Shown in pieces: positions 53,614 through 61,853 of a stretch of 64,000 nt of DNA; the stretch's first letter is position 1; each line of letters starts with the position of its first letter. Location of the stretch: assembly GCF_000981225.1 (NCBI RefSeq), contig NZ_LAJC01000002.1, forward strand, positions 123,282-187,281. The letters run 5' to 3'. The notes under the pieces are model-generated. The model had not been told where the DNA came from. It saw only the letters and a list, made by a program, of their open reading frames with translations, and ran no database searches. Origin of the DNA: Allosalinactinospora lopnorensis. GTDB taxonomy: Bacteria > Actinomycetota > Actinomycetes > Streptosporangiales > Streptosporangiaceae. Position numbers and translations under genes: made by a program.

Positions 53614-54712
53614 CGAACTCGAGGAACCCCTTGCGCTCGTCACCGATGTGGTGGGGGACCGGGCCGGTGAATGGGACCGCGGTGGAAGACTGCCGGAGGA
53701 GGAGGTCCGCTGGCTTGGGGCGAAGGGCCTCCTGTGCGCGCAAATACCCCCGGAGTTCGGCGGACGCGGGTTCTCCAGTGAGGAGAACGGCCGGCTCACG
53801 GCGCACACGGGCCGCCTGTGTTCCTCACTGCGCAGCCTGATGACCTCCCAGGGCATGGCCGCCTGGACCGTGGAGCGGTTCGGTAGCGGTGCCCAGCAGG
53901 GCAGGTATCTCTCTCAGCTCACCTCCGGGAGCCTGACCGGTGTCGCGTTCAGCGAGCCGGCGGCGGGAAGCGACCTGTCGGCGATCAGTACCCGGATCAG
54001 CGCCGAGGGCGACACGGTCCTCATCGAAGGCCAGAAGGTCTGGGTCACCGGTGCCGCCTACGCTGATCTGCTCGTGGTCTTCGGGCGGTACGGAGAGGGC
54101 GCCGCGGCGGCCGTGGTCCCCACGGACGCCGCGGGGGTGGCCGTGCGGCCGATCCCCGATCCGCTGGGCTGCAGGGCCGCGGGCCATGCCGATGTCTCGT
54201 TCGACGGGGTGCGGATTCCTGCGGACAGCCTGCTGGGCGGCGCCGGGCTGCCCATCGAGTGGCTGGTCACCTCGGCGCTCACCTACGGTCGGCTCTCTGT
54301 GGCGTGGGGATGCGTGGGCATCCTGCAGGCATGCCTCTCCGCGGCCGCCGGACACGCGGCCGTCCGTGAGCAGTCGGGCAGGCGCCTGGTCGATCATCAG
54401 CTCGTCGCTCGGCATCTGGCCGAGCTGCTGGTCGCCGAGCAGGCGGCCGTCCGCTGCTGCGAGCACGCCAGCCGCTGCTGGGACCGGGGCATCCCGATGG
54501 CGACGTCGGCGGTGCTGACCAAGCATTTCGCGGCGACGAACGCGGCGCGTGGCGCGGCGTCGGCCGTTCAGGTGCTCGGGTCGGCCGGGGCCAGGGACGG
54601 GGAGACCGTGGCCCGTGCGTACCGGGATGCCAAGGTCATGGAGATCATCGAGGGAAGCAGCGAGATCAGCCAGTTGCTCCTCTCCGAACACGCGGTCTCG
54701 GTGTGGTCATGA
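53606..54712 (+). CDS. Acyl-CoA dehydrogenase family protein, FkbI-like
   Basis: 368 aa from ATG 53606, overlapping the ACP stop. FAD-dependent dehydrogenase fold: VAFSEPAAGSDLSAISTRISAEGDTVLIEGQKVWVTGAAYADLLVVFG, GHADVSFDGVRIPADSLLG, and YRDAKVMEIIEGSSEISQLLLSEHAV with the catalytic Glu region. In methoxymalonyl- and hydroxymalonyl-ACP pathways this enzyme carries out the second oxidation on the ACP-bound unit. Overlaps the KASIII gene as ATGA. Confidence 0.9.
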   Translation: MTDELEEPLALVTDVVGDRAGEWDRGGRLPEEEVRWLGAKGLLCAQIPPEFGGRGFSSEENGRLTAHTGRLCSSLRSLMTSQGMAAWTVERFGSGAQQGRYLSQLTSGSLTGVAFSEPAAGSDLSAISTRISAEGDTVLIEGQKVWVTGAAYADLLVVFGRYGEGAAAAVVPTDAAGVAVRPIPDPLGCRAAGHADVSFDGVRIPADSLLGGAGLPIEWLVTSALTYGRLSVAWGCVGILQACLSAAAGHAAVREQSGRRLVDHQLVARHLAELLVAEQAAVRCCEHASRCWDRGIPMATSAVLTKHFAATNAARGAASAVQVLGSAGARDGETVARAYRDAKVMEIIEGSSEISQLLLSEHAVSVWS

Positions 54713-55674
54713 GTATCGGGATAGGGAGCATCCATTGCCTCCTTCCCGAACTCCGGAAGGATGTGACACTCCTTCCGGAGTTCGGGATGCTCGGCATCGA
54801 GGAGGCGGAGTTCGTCCGAAAGAGCGGAATCGCGACGGTCGGCGTCTTCGACGAGACCGCGCCGACGGACCTGGCGGCCCGGGTGTGCCGGGAGCTGCCC
54901 TTCGGGGATCGGCCGGACGGTCCGGATGTGCTGCTGCTCGTAGCGCCGAGGGCCCCTGACGTCCTTCTCGGGTCGGATGTCTGCAAGGTGCAGGCCGACG
55001 CGGCACTGGACTCGGCGTTCGCGTTCAGCGTGGACGGTCTGGGCTGCACCGGGTCCAGTACGGCGTGGGCGCTGGCCCGTGACATGTTGCTGGCGGACCC
55101 CTCCAGGCGGAGCGTGGCCATCGTGCACGCCAGTCGGCCGGCCGGGATGGAGCGGGTGCGCTACCCGGTCACGGTCATCGGCGACGGCGCCTACGCGATG
55201 ACCGTGGTGCGCGGCGGGCGGCCGAGCATGCGCGCTCACCGGATGGAGACCGACGGCAGCTTCCACGCCCTCTTCTCGATCGATTACAAGAGGGTCCCCT
55301 GGTACGAGTGGCGGGAGGAGTGCCAGTCCGCGGATCGCTACCGCTTCGAACTGGCCCTGAACAGCCGGGAGCGGCTCGCGCGGATGGTCGACGAGGTCCT
55401 CGCCGAAGCGGGCGTGGGAAAGGGCGACATCGCCGCCACGCTGATGCAGAACATCACCGCGAGCGCGTACGGGTTCTACGAGGCACTGCTTGGCCTTCCG
55501 ATCCATCCGGTGTGCGGCCGGAGTCTGGCCGAGTACGGGCACCTCGGTGCGATGGACGTCGTGCTCAACCTGGACCGGCTGCTCGAAGAGGACGAGTTCT
55601 CCGAGGGAGACCTGGTGCTCGTTCTGAACAACAGCCCGGTGGCCGCATGGGCGGTGACGCTATGGGAGATCTGA
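54709..55674 (+). CDS. KASIII-like protein with altered active site (first of two)
   Basis: 321 aa from ATG 54709. Thiolase fold of the FabH group: GLGCTGSSTAWALARDMLL holds the nucleophilic Cys. Where FabH has HQAN, this has MQNI in TLMQNITASAYGFYEALLG, and the Asn of YGN is replaced in SLAEYGHLGAMDVVLNL by His. Decarboxylative condensation therefore seems unlikely; KASIII relatives such as CerJ and ChlB3 instead transfer acyl groups between carriers or to alcohols. In this operon it may move the extender unit to the AT-less module. That is inference. Confidence 0.82.
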   Translation: MSIGIGSIHCLLPELRKDVTLLPEFGMLGIEEAEFVRKSGIATVGVFDETAPTDLAARVCRELPFGDRPDGPDVLLLVAPRAPDVLLGSDVCKVQADAALDSAFAFSVDGLGCTGSSTAWALARDMLLADPSRRSVAIVHASRPAGMERVRYPVTVIGDGAYAMTVVRGGRPSMRAHRMETDGSFHALFSIDYKRVPWYEWREECQSADRYRFELALNSRERLARMVDEVLAEAGVGKGDIAATLMQNITASAYGFYEALLGLPIHPVCGRSLAEYGHLGAMDVVLNLDRLLEEDEFSEGDLVLVLNNSPVAAWAVTLWEI

Positions 55675-56813
55675 GCGCGAACGGAGACGGAGGAGTCGTC
55701 GTGGGACGTGGGGGCGCAGCGCCGGGCACGGTGAAGTGCCTGGTGTGGGATCTCGACAACACACTGTGGAAGGGGGTACTGCTCGAGGGCGACGAGGTGG
55801 AGCTGCCCGGGGAGATACGCGGGGTCGTCACCGAACTGGACTCGCGGGGGATCCTGCAGTCGGTCGCCAGCAAGAACGACCAGGAGCCGGCGTGGGAGCG
55901 GCTGGAGAAGCTCGGTATCGCCGAGTACTTTATCCTGCCCGAGATCAATTGGGGACCGAAGTCGGACTCGGTCCGGCGGATCGCGGCCGGACTGGAATTC
56001 GCCGAGTCCACCGTCGCGTTCATCGACGACCAGCCGACGGAGCGGGCCGAGGTCTCCTACCACCTCCCCCAGGTCCGGTGCTACGACGCCGCCCAGGCGG
56101 CCATCCTCACGGACCTGCCCGATTTCACCCCCGAGGTGGTCACGAAGGACGCCCGACGGCGCCGCGAGATGTACCGGGCCGGCTCCCGGCGGAAGGCGGC
56201 ACAGCAGGAGTTCACCGGTCCGGACGAGGACTTTCTGCGCTCCTTGGACCTGGAGATGCGGGTCGAGCGGGCCACCGAGGCGGAGCTGGCCAGGGTTGAG
56301 GAGCTGACCCGGCGTACCAGCCAGATGAACGCCACGGGGGTCCACTACTCCCATGCGGCGCTGAGCACCCTGCTCGCCGACCCGCGCCACGAGGTCCTCG
56401 TCGCGACCCTGACCGACCGCTTCGGCCCGCACGGCGCCATCGGGATCATCCTGCTGGAGAGGAACCCGGCCAACTGGCACCTCAAGCTGTTGGCCACCTC
56501 CTGCCGGGTCGTCTCCTTCGGCGCCGGCGCGGCATTGCTGAACTGGCTCATCGACCAGGCCGCACGGGCAGGAAACCATCTCACCGCCGACTTCCGCCGC
56601 ACCGAGCGGAACAGGATGATGGAAGTGGCCTACCGCTTCGCCGGGTTCACCGGTGAGGAATGCGACTGCCTCGGGATACTCCCCGCGGTGCCGGAAACCG
56701 AGGGGGTAGAGCGGCTCCACATGGCGCCGACGTCCCGGAGCGACCCCTCGACGATACGGCTCGTCGCCCCGCACATCCACGAGGCCGGTGAAAAGGGGCG
56801 ACGGGATGGCTGA
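55662..56813 (+). CDS. FkbH-like HAD-family glyceryl transferase/phosphatase
   Basis: 383 aa from ATG 55662, overlapping the KASIII stop by 13 bp. HAD motif I CLVWDLDNTLWKGVLLEGD, motif II/III region VASKNDQEPAWERLEKLGI, and FIDDQPTERAEV; the C-terminal GNAT-like half includes RTSQMNATGVHYSH and DRFGPHGAIGIILLER, ending near GNHLTADFRRTERNRMMEVAYRFAGF. FkbH takes 1,3-bisphosphoglycerate, dephosphorylates it and loads glyceryl onto an ACP, the committed step to methoxymalonyl- or hydroxymalonyl-ACP. Its presence with the FkbI/J/K homologues fixes the pathway type. Confidence 0.92.
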   Translation: MGDLSANGDGGVVVGRGGAAPGTVKCLVWDLDNTLWKGVLLEGDEVELPGEIRGVVTELDSRGILQSVASKNDQEPAWERLEKLGIAEYFILPEINWGPKSDSVRRIAAGLEFAESTVAFIDDQPTERAEVSYHLPQVRCYDAAQAAILTDLPDFTPEVVTKDARRRREMYRAGSRRKAAQQEFTGPDEDFLRSLDLEMRVERATEAELARVEELTRRTSQMNATGVHYSHAALSTLLADPRHEVLVATLTDRFGPHGAIGIILLERNPANWHLKLLATSCRVVSFGAGAALLNWLIDQAARAGNHLTADFRRTERNRMMEVAYRFAGFTGEECDCLGILPAVPETEGVERLHMAPTSRSDPSTIRLVAPHIHEAGEKGRRDG

Positions 56814-58374
56814 GGGCACGCTCTACCAACTGTTCGCTGACAGCGCGGCGCGCTTCCCGGACTCTCCCGCGGTCGAGCTGGACACGGTCTCGCTGTCGTA
56901 TGCGGAGCTGCACCGCTGTGCTCTCGGGCTGGCGGAGCGGGTCGTGCACGCGCACGGGCGGGTGCCTGCCCGGATGGCGCTGCTCGCGAACCGCAGCGTC
57001 GTGGCGTTCGCGGGCTATCTCGCCGCGCTGCGCCTCGGAGCCGCGGTCGGCCCGCTCAATCCCGGGTTCCCGGCCGAACGCAACCACAGGGTGTGCGAAC
57101 TGGCGGGTCCGGATGTGCTCCTGGCGGACGAGTCCGGCGCCGCCCAGGTGAAAGGGGCGCTCGACGGTGCCGCGCCCACGGTCATCAGCGTGACCGACGA
57201 CGAGGCCCTGGCCGCCGACCCGGCCGCCCACCAGGTACCGCCCTATAGCGGGTCCCCGGACGATGTCGCCTACATCCTGTTCACATCGGGCTCAACGGGC
57301 CGCCCGAAGGGGGTCCCGATCCGGCACCGGAACGTGACGCCGTATGCGGCGCACAACATCGCCAGGTACCAGGTTGCGCCGGGGTGCCGGATGTCCCACA
57401 CGTTCGACCTCACCTTCGACCCCTCGGTGTTCGACCTCTTCGTCACTTGGGGCGCCGGCGCCACCCTCGTCGTGCCCAACCGGCACCAGCAGTACGCGCC
57501 CGTGGACTACCTGGTGGACAGGGCGATCACGCACTGGTTCTCCGTGCCCTCTGTGGTGTCGGTCGGCGAGGAGCTGGGGTGCCTGCCCAAGGGCCGGGTC
57601 GACACGCTGCGGTGGAGCGTGTTCATCGGGGAGCAGCTCTCCTACCGCCAGGCCCGGGCATGGCGCGATGTCGCCCCCGGCGGGCGCATCGAGAACGTCT
57701 ACGGACCGACCGAGCTGACGGTCGCCTGCACCGAGTACACGCTGCCCGGCAGCACCGGCGACTGGCCGGGGACGTCGAACGGCACCGTGCCCATCGGCCC
57801 GGTGTATGAGTTCCTCGACTACCTGGTGCTCGACGAGGAGGGGAAGGCCGCCGCCGAGGGTGAGCTGTGCGTGCGCGGTTCGCAGCGGTTCGACGGTTAC
57901 CTGGACCCGGCGGACAACAGCGGCCGCTTCCTGGCCTGGGACGGGGAGCGCGCCACCGAGTACGACGGCACGGCTCGTCTCACGGCGGAGCACTACTACA
58001 GGACCGGCGACCGGGTCAGGTTCGAGGCCGGGCACCTGGTGCACCTCGGACGGCTGGACAACCAGGTGAAAATTCGGGGGTACCGCGTGGAGCTCGGTGA
58101 GATCGAGGCGGCCCTGCGCCGCCACCCCCGGATCAGCCAGGCGGTCGTGACCGTTCTGGTCCGGGGCGAGGAGACCGAACTGGTCGGCTCCTATACCGGT
58201 GATCCGGTCCCCGCGGTCGAGCTCACGCGTTGGCTCCGCAAACAGGTGCCGATTCACATGGTGCCACGGCGGGTGCGCCACCTGGACGCGATCCCGCTGA
58301 CAGCCAACGGCAAGGCCGACCGCCTCAGGCTGCGGGACATGCTGCTGGCGGACGGCGAAGCGGTAGCGCCCTGA
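56806..58374 (+). CDS. Stand-alone adenylation enzyme
   Basis: 522 aa from ATG 56806, with AAAAGGGG 8 bp before. Motifs: YILFTSGSTGRPKGVPIRHRN (A3), FDLTFDPSVFDLFVTWGAG (A4), NVYGPTELTVACTEY (A5), HYYRTGDRVRFEAGHLVHLGRLDNQVKIRGYRVELGEIEAAL (A7-A8) and PLTANGKADR (A10 Lys). No carrier domain is attached. The approximate specificity residues D-P-F-F-V-I-V-V-A keep the Asp for an alpha-amino group. It most likely loads the A-less carrier of the C-T-C protein, or the free T protein, in trans. Confidence 0.88.
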   Translation: MAEGTLYQLFADSAARFPDSPAVELDTVSLSYAELHRCALGLAERVVHAHGRVPARMALLANRSVVAFAGYLAALRLGAAVGPLNPGFPAERNHRVCELAGPDVLLADESGAAQVKGALDGAAPTVISVTDDEALAADPAAHQVPPYSGSPDDVAYILFTSGSTGRPKGVPIRHRNVTPYAAHNIARYQVAPGCRMSHTFDLTFDPSVFDLFVTWGAGATLVVPNRHQQYAPVDYLVDRAITHWFSVPSVVSVGEELGCLPKGRVDTLRWSVFIGEQLSYRQARAWRDVAPGGRIENVYGPTELTVACTEYTLPGSTGDWPGTSNGTVPIGPVYEFLDYLVLDEEGKAAAEGELCVRGSQRFDGYLDPADNSGRFLAWDGERATEYDGTARLTAEHYYRTGDRVRFEAGHLVHLGRLDNQVKIRGYRVELGEIEAALRRHPRISQAVVTVLVRGEETELVGSYTGDPVPAVELTRWLRKQVPIHMVPRRVRHLDAIPLTANGKADRLRLRDMLLADGEAVAP

Positions 58375-58407
58375 CCGGGACGGACGGCTGAAGGAGCTCT
58401 TCGCACG

Positions 58408-59643
58408 ATGTCTTTTATCCGCGAGCTGGTTCCGCCGCCAGGGCACGTTCGCACCCTTTGCGCCAGTAACCTGGCGAAGACCGTCGGGCACGGCATCTTC
58501 GTGTCCGTCGGGGTCCTCTTCTTCACCCGCACCGTCGGAATTCCCGCCGGGCAGGTCGGACTCGCCCTGACCATCGGTGCGGCCGTCGGGATGTTCGCCA
58601 GCGTGCCGGCGGGACGGCTGGCCGACCTCACCGGTCCGCGGAACACGACCGTGGGTTTCCTTCTCTTGCTCGGGGTGTTCGTCTGCGCCTACGGATTCGT
58701 CGGCAGCTTCCCGGCCTTGGTGGTCGCCGCCAGCCTTGCGCTCTTGGCCGAATCGGCGACGGACGCGGCGCGCGGGGCACTCATAGCGGGGCTCATCCCA
58801 TCCGAAGAGCGGGTCCGCGCCTGGGCCTACCTGCGGTCCACCGCGAACATCGGCCTCTCGCTCGGGGCGGGAGCGGGAGCCGTCGGCCTGGTGTTCGACA
58901 CCAGGCTCGCCTACGTGGGTCTGCTGATGGGCGCGGGGGCGATGTTCCTGACCGCGGGTTTCGCCTACCTCCGCGTCCCGCAGGTCCCCCCGGCCCCCAA
59001 GGTCGAGGACGGGCCGACGTGGGTGGTGCTGCGGGACCTGCCCTACGCGACCATGGCGCTGCTCAACACGGTGCTGATCATGAACTGGCCGGTTGTGACC
59101 GTGGCGCTGCCCGTATGGATCGCTGACCGGACCGAGGCGCCCGTGTGGGTGTTCTCCGCGGTCCTGATGATCAATACCGCAATGGTGGTGTTCCTTCAGG
59201 TACGGATGAGCCGAGGCGCGGGCACCGTGGACGGGGGCGCGCGGGCGATGCGCCGGTCGGGGGTCCTGCTGGCGGTGAGCTGTGCCCTGTTCGCCGTGAC
59301 CGCCGGGCTGCCCGCGTGGGCGGCCGGACTCCTGCTGCTGGCCGCCGGGGTGGTCCACGTCTTCGGCGAGATGCTGCACGGGGCAGGGTCCTGGTCCCTC
59401 GGGTACGGGCTCGCTCCCGAGCACGCGATGGGGCAGTACCAGGGCCTGTTCACGATGTCGATCCAGCTGGGCACCGTGGCCACTCCCGTACTCGCGACCG
59501 CGCTGATCGTCGGCCTGGGATGGTCCGGCTGGCTGGTGTTCGCCCTGCTCTTCCTGGTCGCGGGCGCAGCGGCGCCGCCGGTGGCGCGGTGGGCGCGGCA
59601 GACCAGGCGGCCCGATGCGGCGACGAGGAGTCCCTCCGCGTGA
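58408..59643 (+). CDS. MFS exporter of the biosynthetic cluster
   Basis: 411 aa, ATG start after AAGGAGCTC. About twelve hydrophobic segments; the loop GRLADLTGPRNTTVGFLLL is the MFS 2-3 motif. Likely pumps out the cluster product, and so may give self-resistance. Next gene 68 bp downstream. Confidence 0.85.
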   Translation: MSFIRELVPPPGHVRTLCASNLAKTVGHGIFVSVGVLFFTRTVGIPAGQVGLALTIGAAVGMFASVPAGRLADLTGPRNTTVGFLLLLGVFVCAYGFVGSFPALVVAASLALLAESATDAARGALIAGLIPSEERVRAWAYLRSTANIGLSLGAGAGAVGLVFDTRLAYVGLLMGAGAMFLTAGFAYLRVPQVPPAPKVEDGPTWVVLRDLPYATMALLNTVLIMNWPVVTVALPVWIADRTEAPVWVFSAVLMINTAMVVFLQVRMSRGAGTVDGGARAMRRSGVLLAVSCALFAVTAGLPAWAAGLLLLAAGVVHVFGEMLHGAGSWSLGYGLAPEHAMGQYQGLFTMSIQLGTVATPVLATALIVGLGWSGWLVFALLFLVAGAAAPPVARWARQTRRPDAATRSPSA

Positions 59644-59711
59644 GGCGGCAGCGAGGAGCCGCCACCGCGACCGCGGTACGGCGGACGAATTCCGAAACCG
59701 GAGCGAAAAGT

Positions 59712-60782
59712 ATGGATTTCAGCCTGTTCTACTTCGCGAACGACAGCCGGGCGTCCGAGGCGAACCAGTACGAGCTCCTCCTGGAGGGGGCCCGTTTCGC
59801 CGACCGGAACGGGTTCGCGGCCGTGTGGACCCCTGAGCGCCACTTCCACCCCTTCGGAGGCGTCTACCCCAACCCTTCGGTCACCGGCGCGGCTGTCGCG
59901 GCCATCACCGAACACGTGCGGATCCGGGCCGGGAGTGTGGTGGCGCCCCTGCACCATCCGCTGCGGATCGCCGAGGAATGGGCTGTTGTCGACAACCTGT
60001 CCGGGGGGCGCGTCGGTCTTTCCTTCGCGTCTGGGTGGCACGCGGCGGACTTCGTTCTCCGCCCGGAGAACTACGAGAGCCGCAAAGAGGTGCTCCTTCG
60101 GCACCTGGACCAGGTGCGCCGACTGTGGCGAGGTGAGCGGATCCCGCTTGTGGACGGTGTCGGAACCGAGCGCGATGTGGCGATCTTCCCGCGTCCCCGC
60201 CAGCTGGAACTGCCCACCTGGATCACGAGCGCGGGGAGCATCGAGACGTTCCGCGGCGCCGGAAGGGCGGGCGCGGGACTTCTCACCCACCTTCTGGGGC
60301 AGGATGTGGCGGACCTCGCCGAGAAGATCGCCGCGTACCGGACCGCTGTGGCCGAGCGGCCGGATGCCGACGGTTGGCCCGGACACGTCGTCGTGATGGT
60401 CCATTCCTTCCTGGGCGATGACGAGGAGGAGGTCCGTGAGGTGGTGCGGGAGCCCCTGTGCGCGTACTTGCGCAGCTCGCTCGGCCTGCTCCTGGGCGCC
60501 CAGGTCAACGGGGCGCGCAGAATCGATCCGGCTGAACTCGCCGAGGAGGACGTCGAGTTCATGGTGTCGAGGGCGTTCGAGCGGTACTTCGACGACGGGG
60601 GGCTGCTCGGGACCGTTCCCAAAGCGGAGCGGGTCGTCGCCCGTCTCCGCGAAATGGGGGTGGATGAAGTCGCCTGTCTGATCGACTTCGGCCTTCCGAC
60701 GAAGACGGTCTTGGACGGGTTGGAACGGCTCGACCGACTGCGGGAGCTCTCGGCGGTGGACCGCATCCGGCCGACGAACTGA
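59712..60782 (+). CDS. Luciferase-like flavin monooxygenase (MupA/natural-product LLM type)
   Basis: 356 aa from ATG 59712. LLM barrel: FSLFYFANDSRASEANQYELLLEGARFADRNGFAAVWTPERHFHPFGGVYPNPSVTGAAVAAITEHVRIRAGSVVAPLHHPLRIAEEWAVVDNLSGGRVGLSFASGWHAADFVLRPENY, the hallmark of the LLM subgroup found as domains or free enzymes in NRPS/PKS clusters. It uses reduced FMN and O2, and MupA-like relatives hydroxylate carrier-bound chains. No flavin reductase is in the window. Confidence 0.9.
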   Translation: MDFSLFYFANDSRASEANQYELLLEGARFADRNGFAAVWTPERHFHPFGGVYPNPSVTGAAVAAITEHVRIRAGSVVAPLHHPLRIAEEWAVVDNLSGGRVGLSFASGWHAADFVLRPENYESRKEVLLRHLDQVRRLWRGERIPLVDGVGTERDVAIFPRPRQLELPTWITSAGSIETFRGAGRAGAGLLTHLLGQDVADLAEKIAAYRTAVAERPDADGWPGHVVVMVHSFLGDDEEEVREVVREPLCAYLRSSLGLLLGAQVNGARRIDPAELAEEDVEFMVSRAFERYFDDGGLLGTVPKAERVVARLREMGVDEVACLIDFGLPTKTVLDGLERLDRLRELSAVDRIRPTN

Positions 60783-60796
60783 AACGGTGGGCACAG

Positions 60797-61759
60797 TTGG
60801 GTGGAATAGTCGATTTCGAGGTTCGGTTTCCCTCGTCGCGGGTCAGCGTGCAGGAGATGCACCGCATGTCCGGGCTTCCGGTAGCGGAGATCACGGCGAT
60901 CACGCACTGCGCGGAGATCCCTGTGCTGGACGAGGGGGAGGAGGCGTGGGAGCTCGCGTTCGACGCGGCCACCGCCGTGGTGGAGCGGAACTCGGTCCCC
61001 CTTGACGAGGTCGGGCAGGTGATCTACGCGGGCTCGGGCGAGTGGGACCTTCCGTTGTGGTCCCCGGCCGCCAAGGTCGCAGACGAACTCGGCATTGCAA
61101 GAGCGCACTGCTTCGAGATCGTCAACTTCTGCAACGCCAGTACGGCGGCTATACGTACCGGCATGGACGCCGTGCTCACGGGGTGGGCCGATTATGTGCT
61201 GCTGCTCCTCGGCGACCGGATGAGCAGGTTCATCGACTACACAGACCCGGATTCGAAGTCCCTGTTCAACTTCGGGGACACCGCGACAGCGATGCTGCTG
61301 GGCCGTACCGGCGAGGACTTCCGGCTGCTGCACACGGCTACGCGGACCGACCCCTCCTGGTGTGAGTTCTACAGCGGAGAAAGGGAGGAACACCGGGCGG
61401 TGGTGCGTCGCAGGGGACGCCGCCCCGGAGCGGCGGACGCATATGTCGAGAACCTCTCGGCGCTTGTGGGCGAGACGCTCTCAGCGCTGGGCAAGAGCGC
61501 GGACGACGTCGCCCACCTCCTGATCAACCACAGCAACAGAACCACACACGAGCGCCTCCTGGACAGGCTCGGCCTGCCGCGGGAGCGGAGCGTCTTCAAC
61601 TACGACCGGTTGGGGCACATGGGGGCGTCGGATCCGTTCATCGCGCTGAGGGGCCTGCTGGCGGAGAAGCGTCTCCGACAGGGGGACCTCGTTCTTCTGC
61701 TCTCAAGCGGGTTCGGGTTCAGTTGGGGGGTCACGGCCGTCGAGTACCGCGGCGCCTAG
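60797..61759 (+). CDS. KASIII-like protein (second of two)
   Basis: 320 aa, TTG start at 60797, 14 bp after the LLM stop. Thiolase fold: HCFEIVNFCNASTAAIRTGMDAVL with nucleophilic Cys; LLINHSNRTTHERLL keeps a His at the HQAN position; YDRLGHMGASDPFIALRGLL has His-Met in place of YGN. Its Cys-His pair is better preserved than in the KASIII-like protein at 54709, so it may be a true acyl transferase or condensing enzyme. It is the last gene of the rightward operon before a strong terminator. Confidence 0.85.
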   Translation: MGGIVDFEVRFPSSRVSVQEMHRMSGLPVAEITAITHCAEIPVLDEGEEAWELAFDAATAVVERNSVPLDEVGQVIYAGSGEWDLPLWSPAAKVADELGIARAHCFEIVNFCNASTAAIRTGMDAVLTGWADYVLLLLGDRMSRFIDYTDPDSKSLFNFGDTATAMLLGRTGEDFRLLHTATRTDPSWCEFYSGEREEHRAVVRRRGRRPGAADAYVENLSALVGETLSALGKSADDVAHLLINHSNRTTHERLLDRLGLPRERSVFNYDRLGHMGASDPFIALRGLLAEKRLRQGDLVLLLSSGFGFSWGVTAVEYRGA

Positions 61760-61778
61760 CGGTCCTGGACCCGCCGCT

Positions 61779-61818
61779 CCGGTAAGGGCCGGCACCCACG
61801 AGGGCCGGCCCTTACCGG
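61779..61818. terminator. Bidirectional hairpin terminator closing the operon
   Basis: Perfect 15-bp arms, CCGGTAAGGGCCGGC (61779-61793) and GCCGGCCCTTACCGG (61804-61818), with a 10-nt loop, between the convergent KASIII-like and methyltransferase genes. Confidence 0.88.
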
Positions 61819-61853
61819 TCGCACGCCACGGTTCCGCCGCGGCGAGCGGCGGG

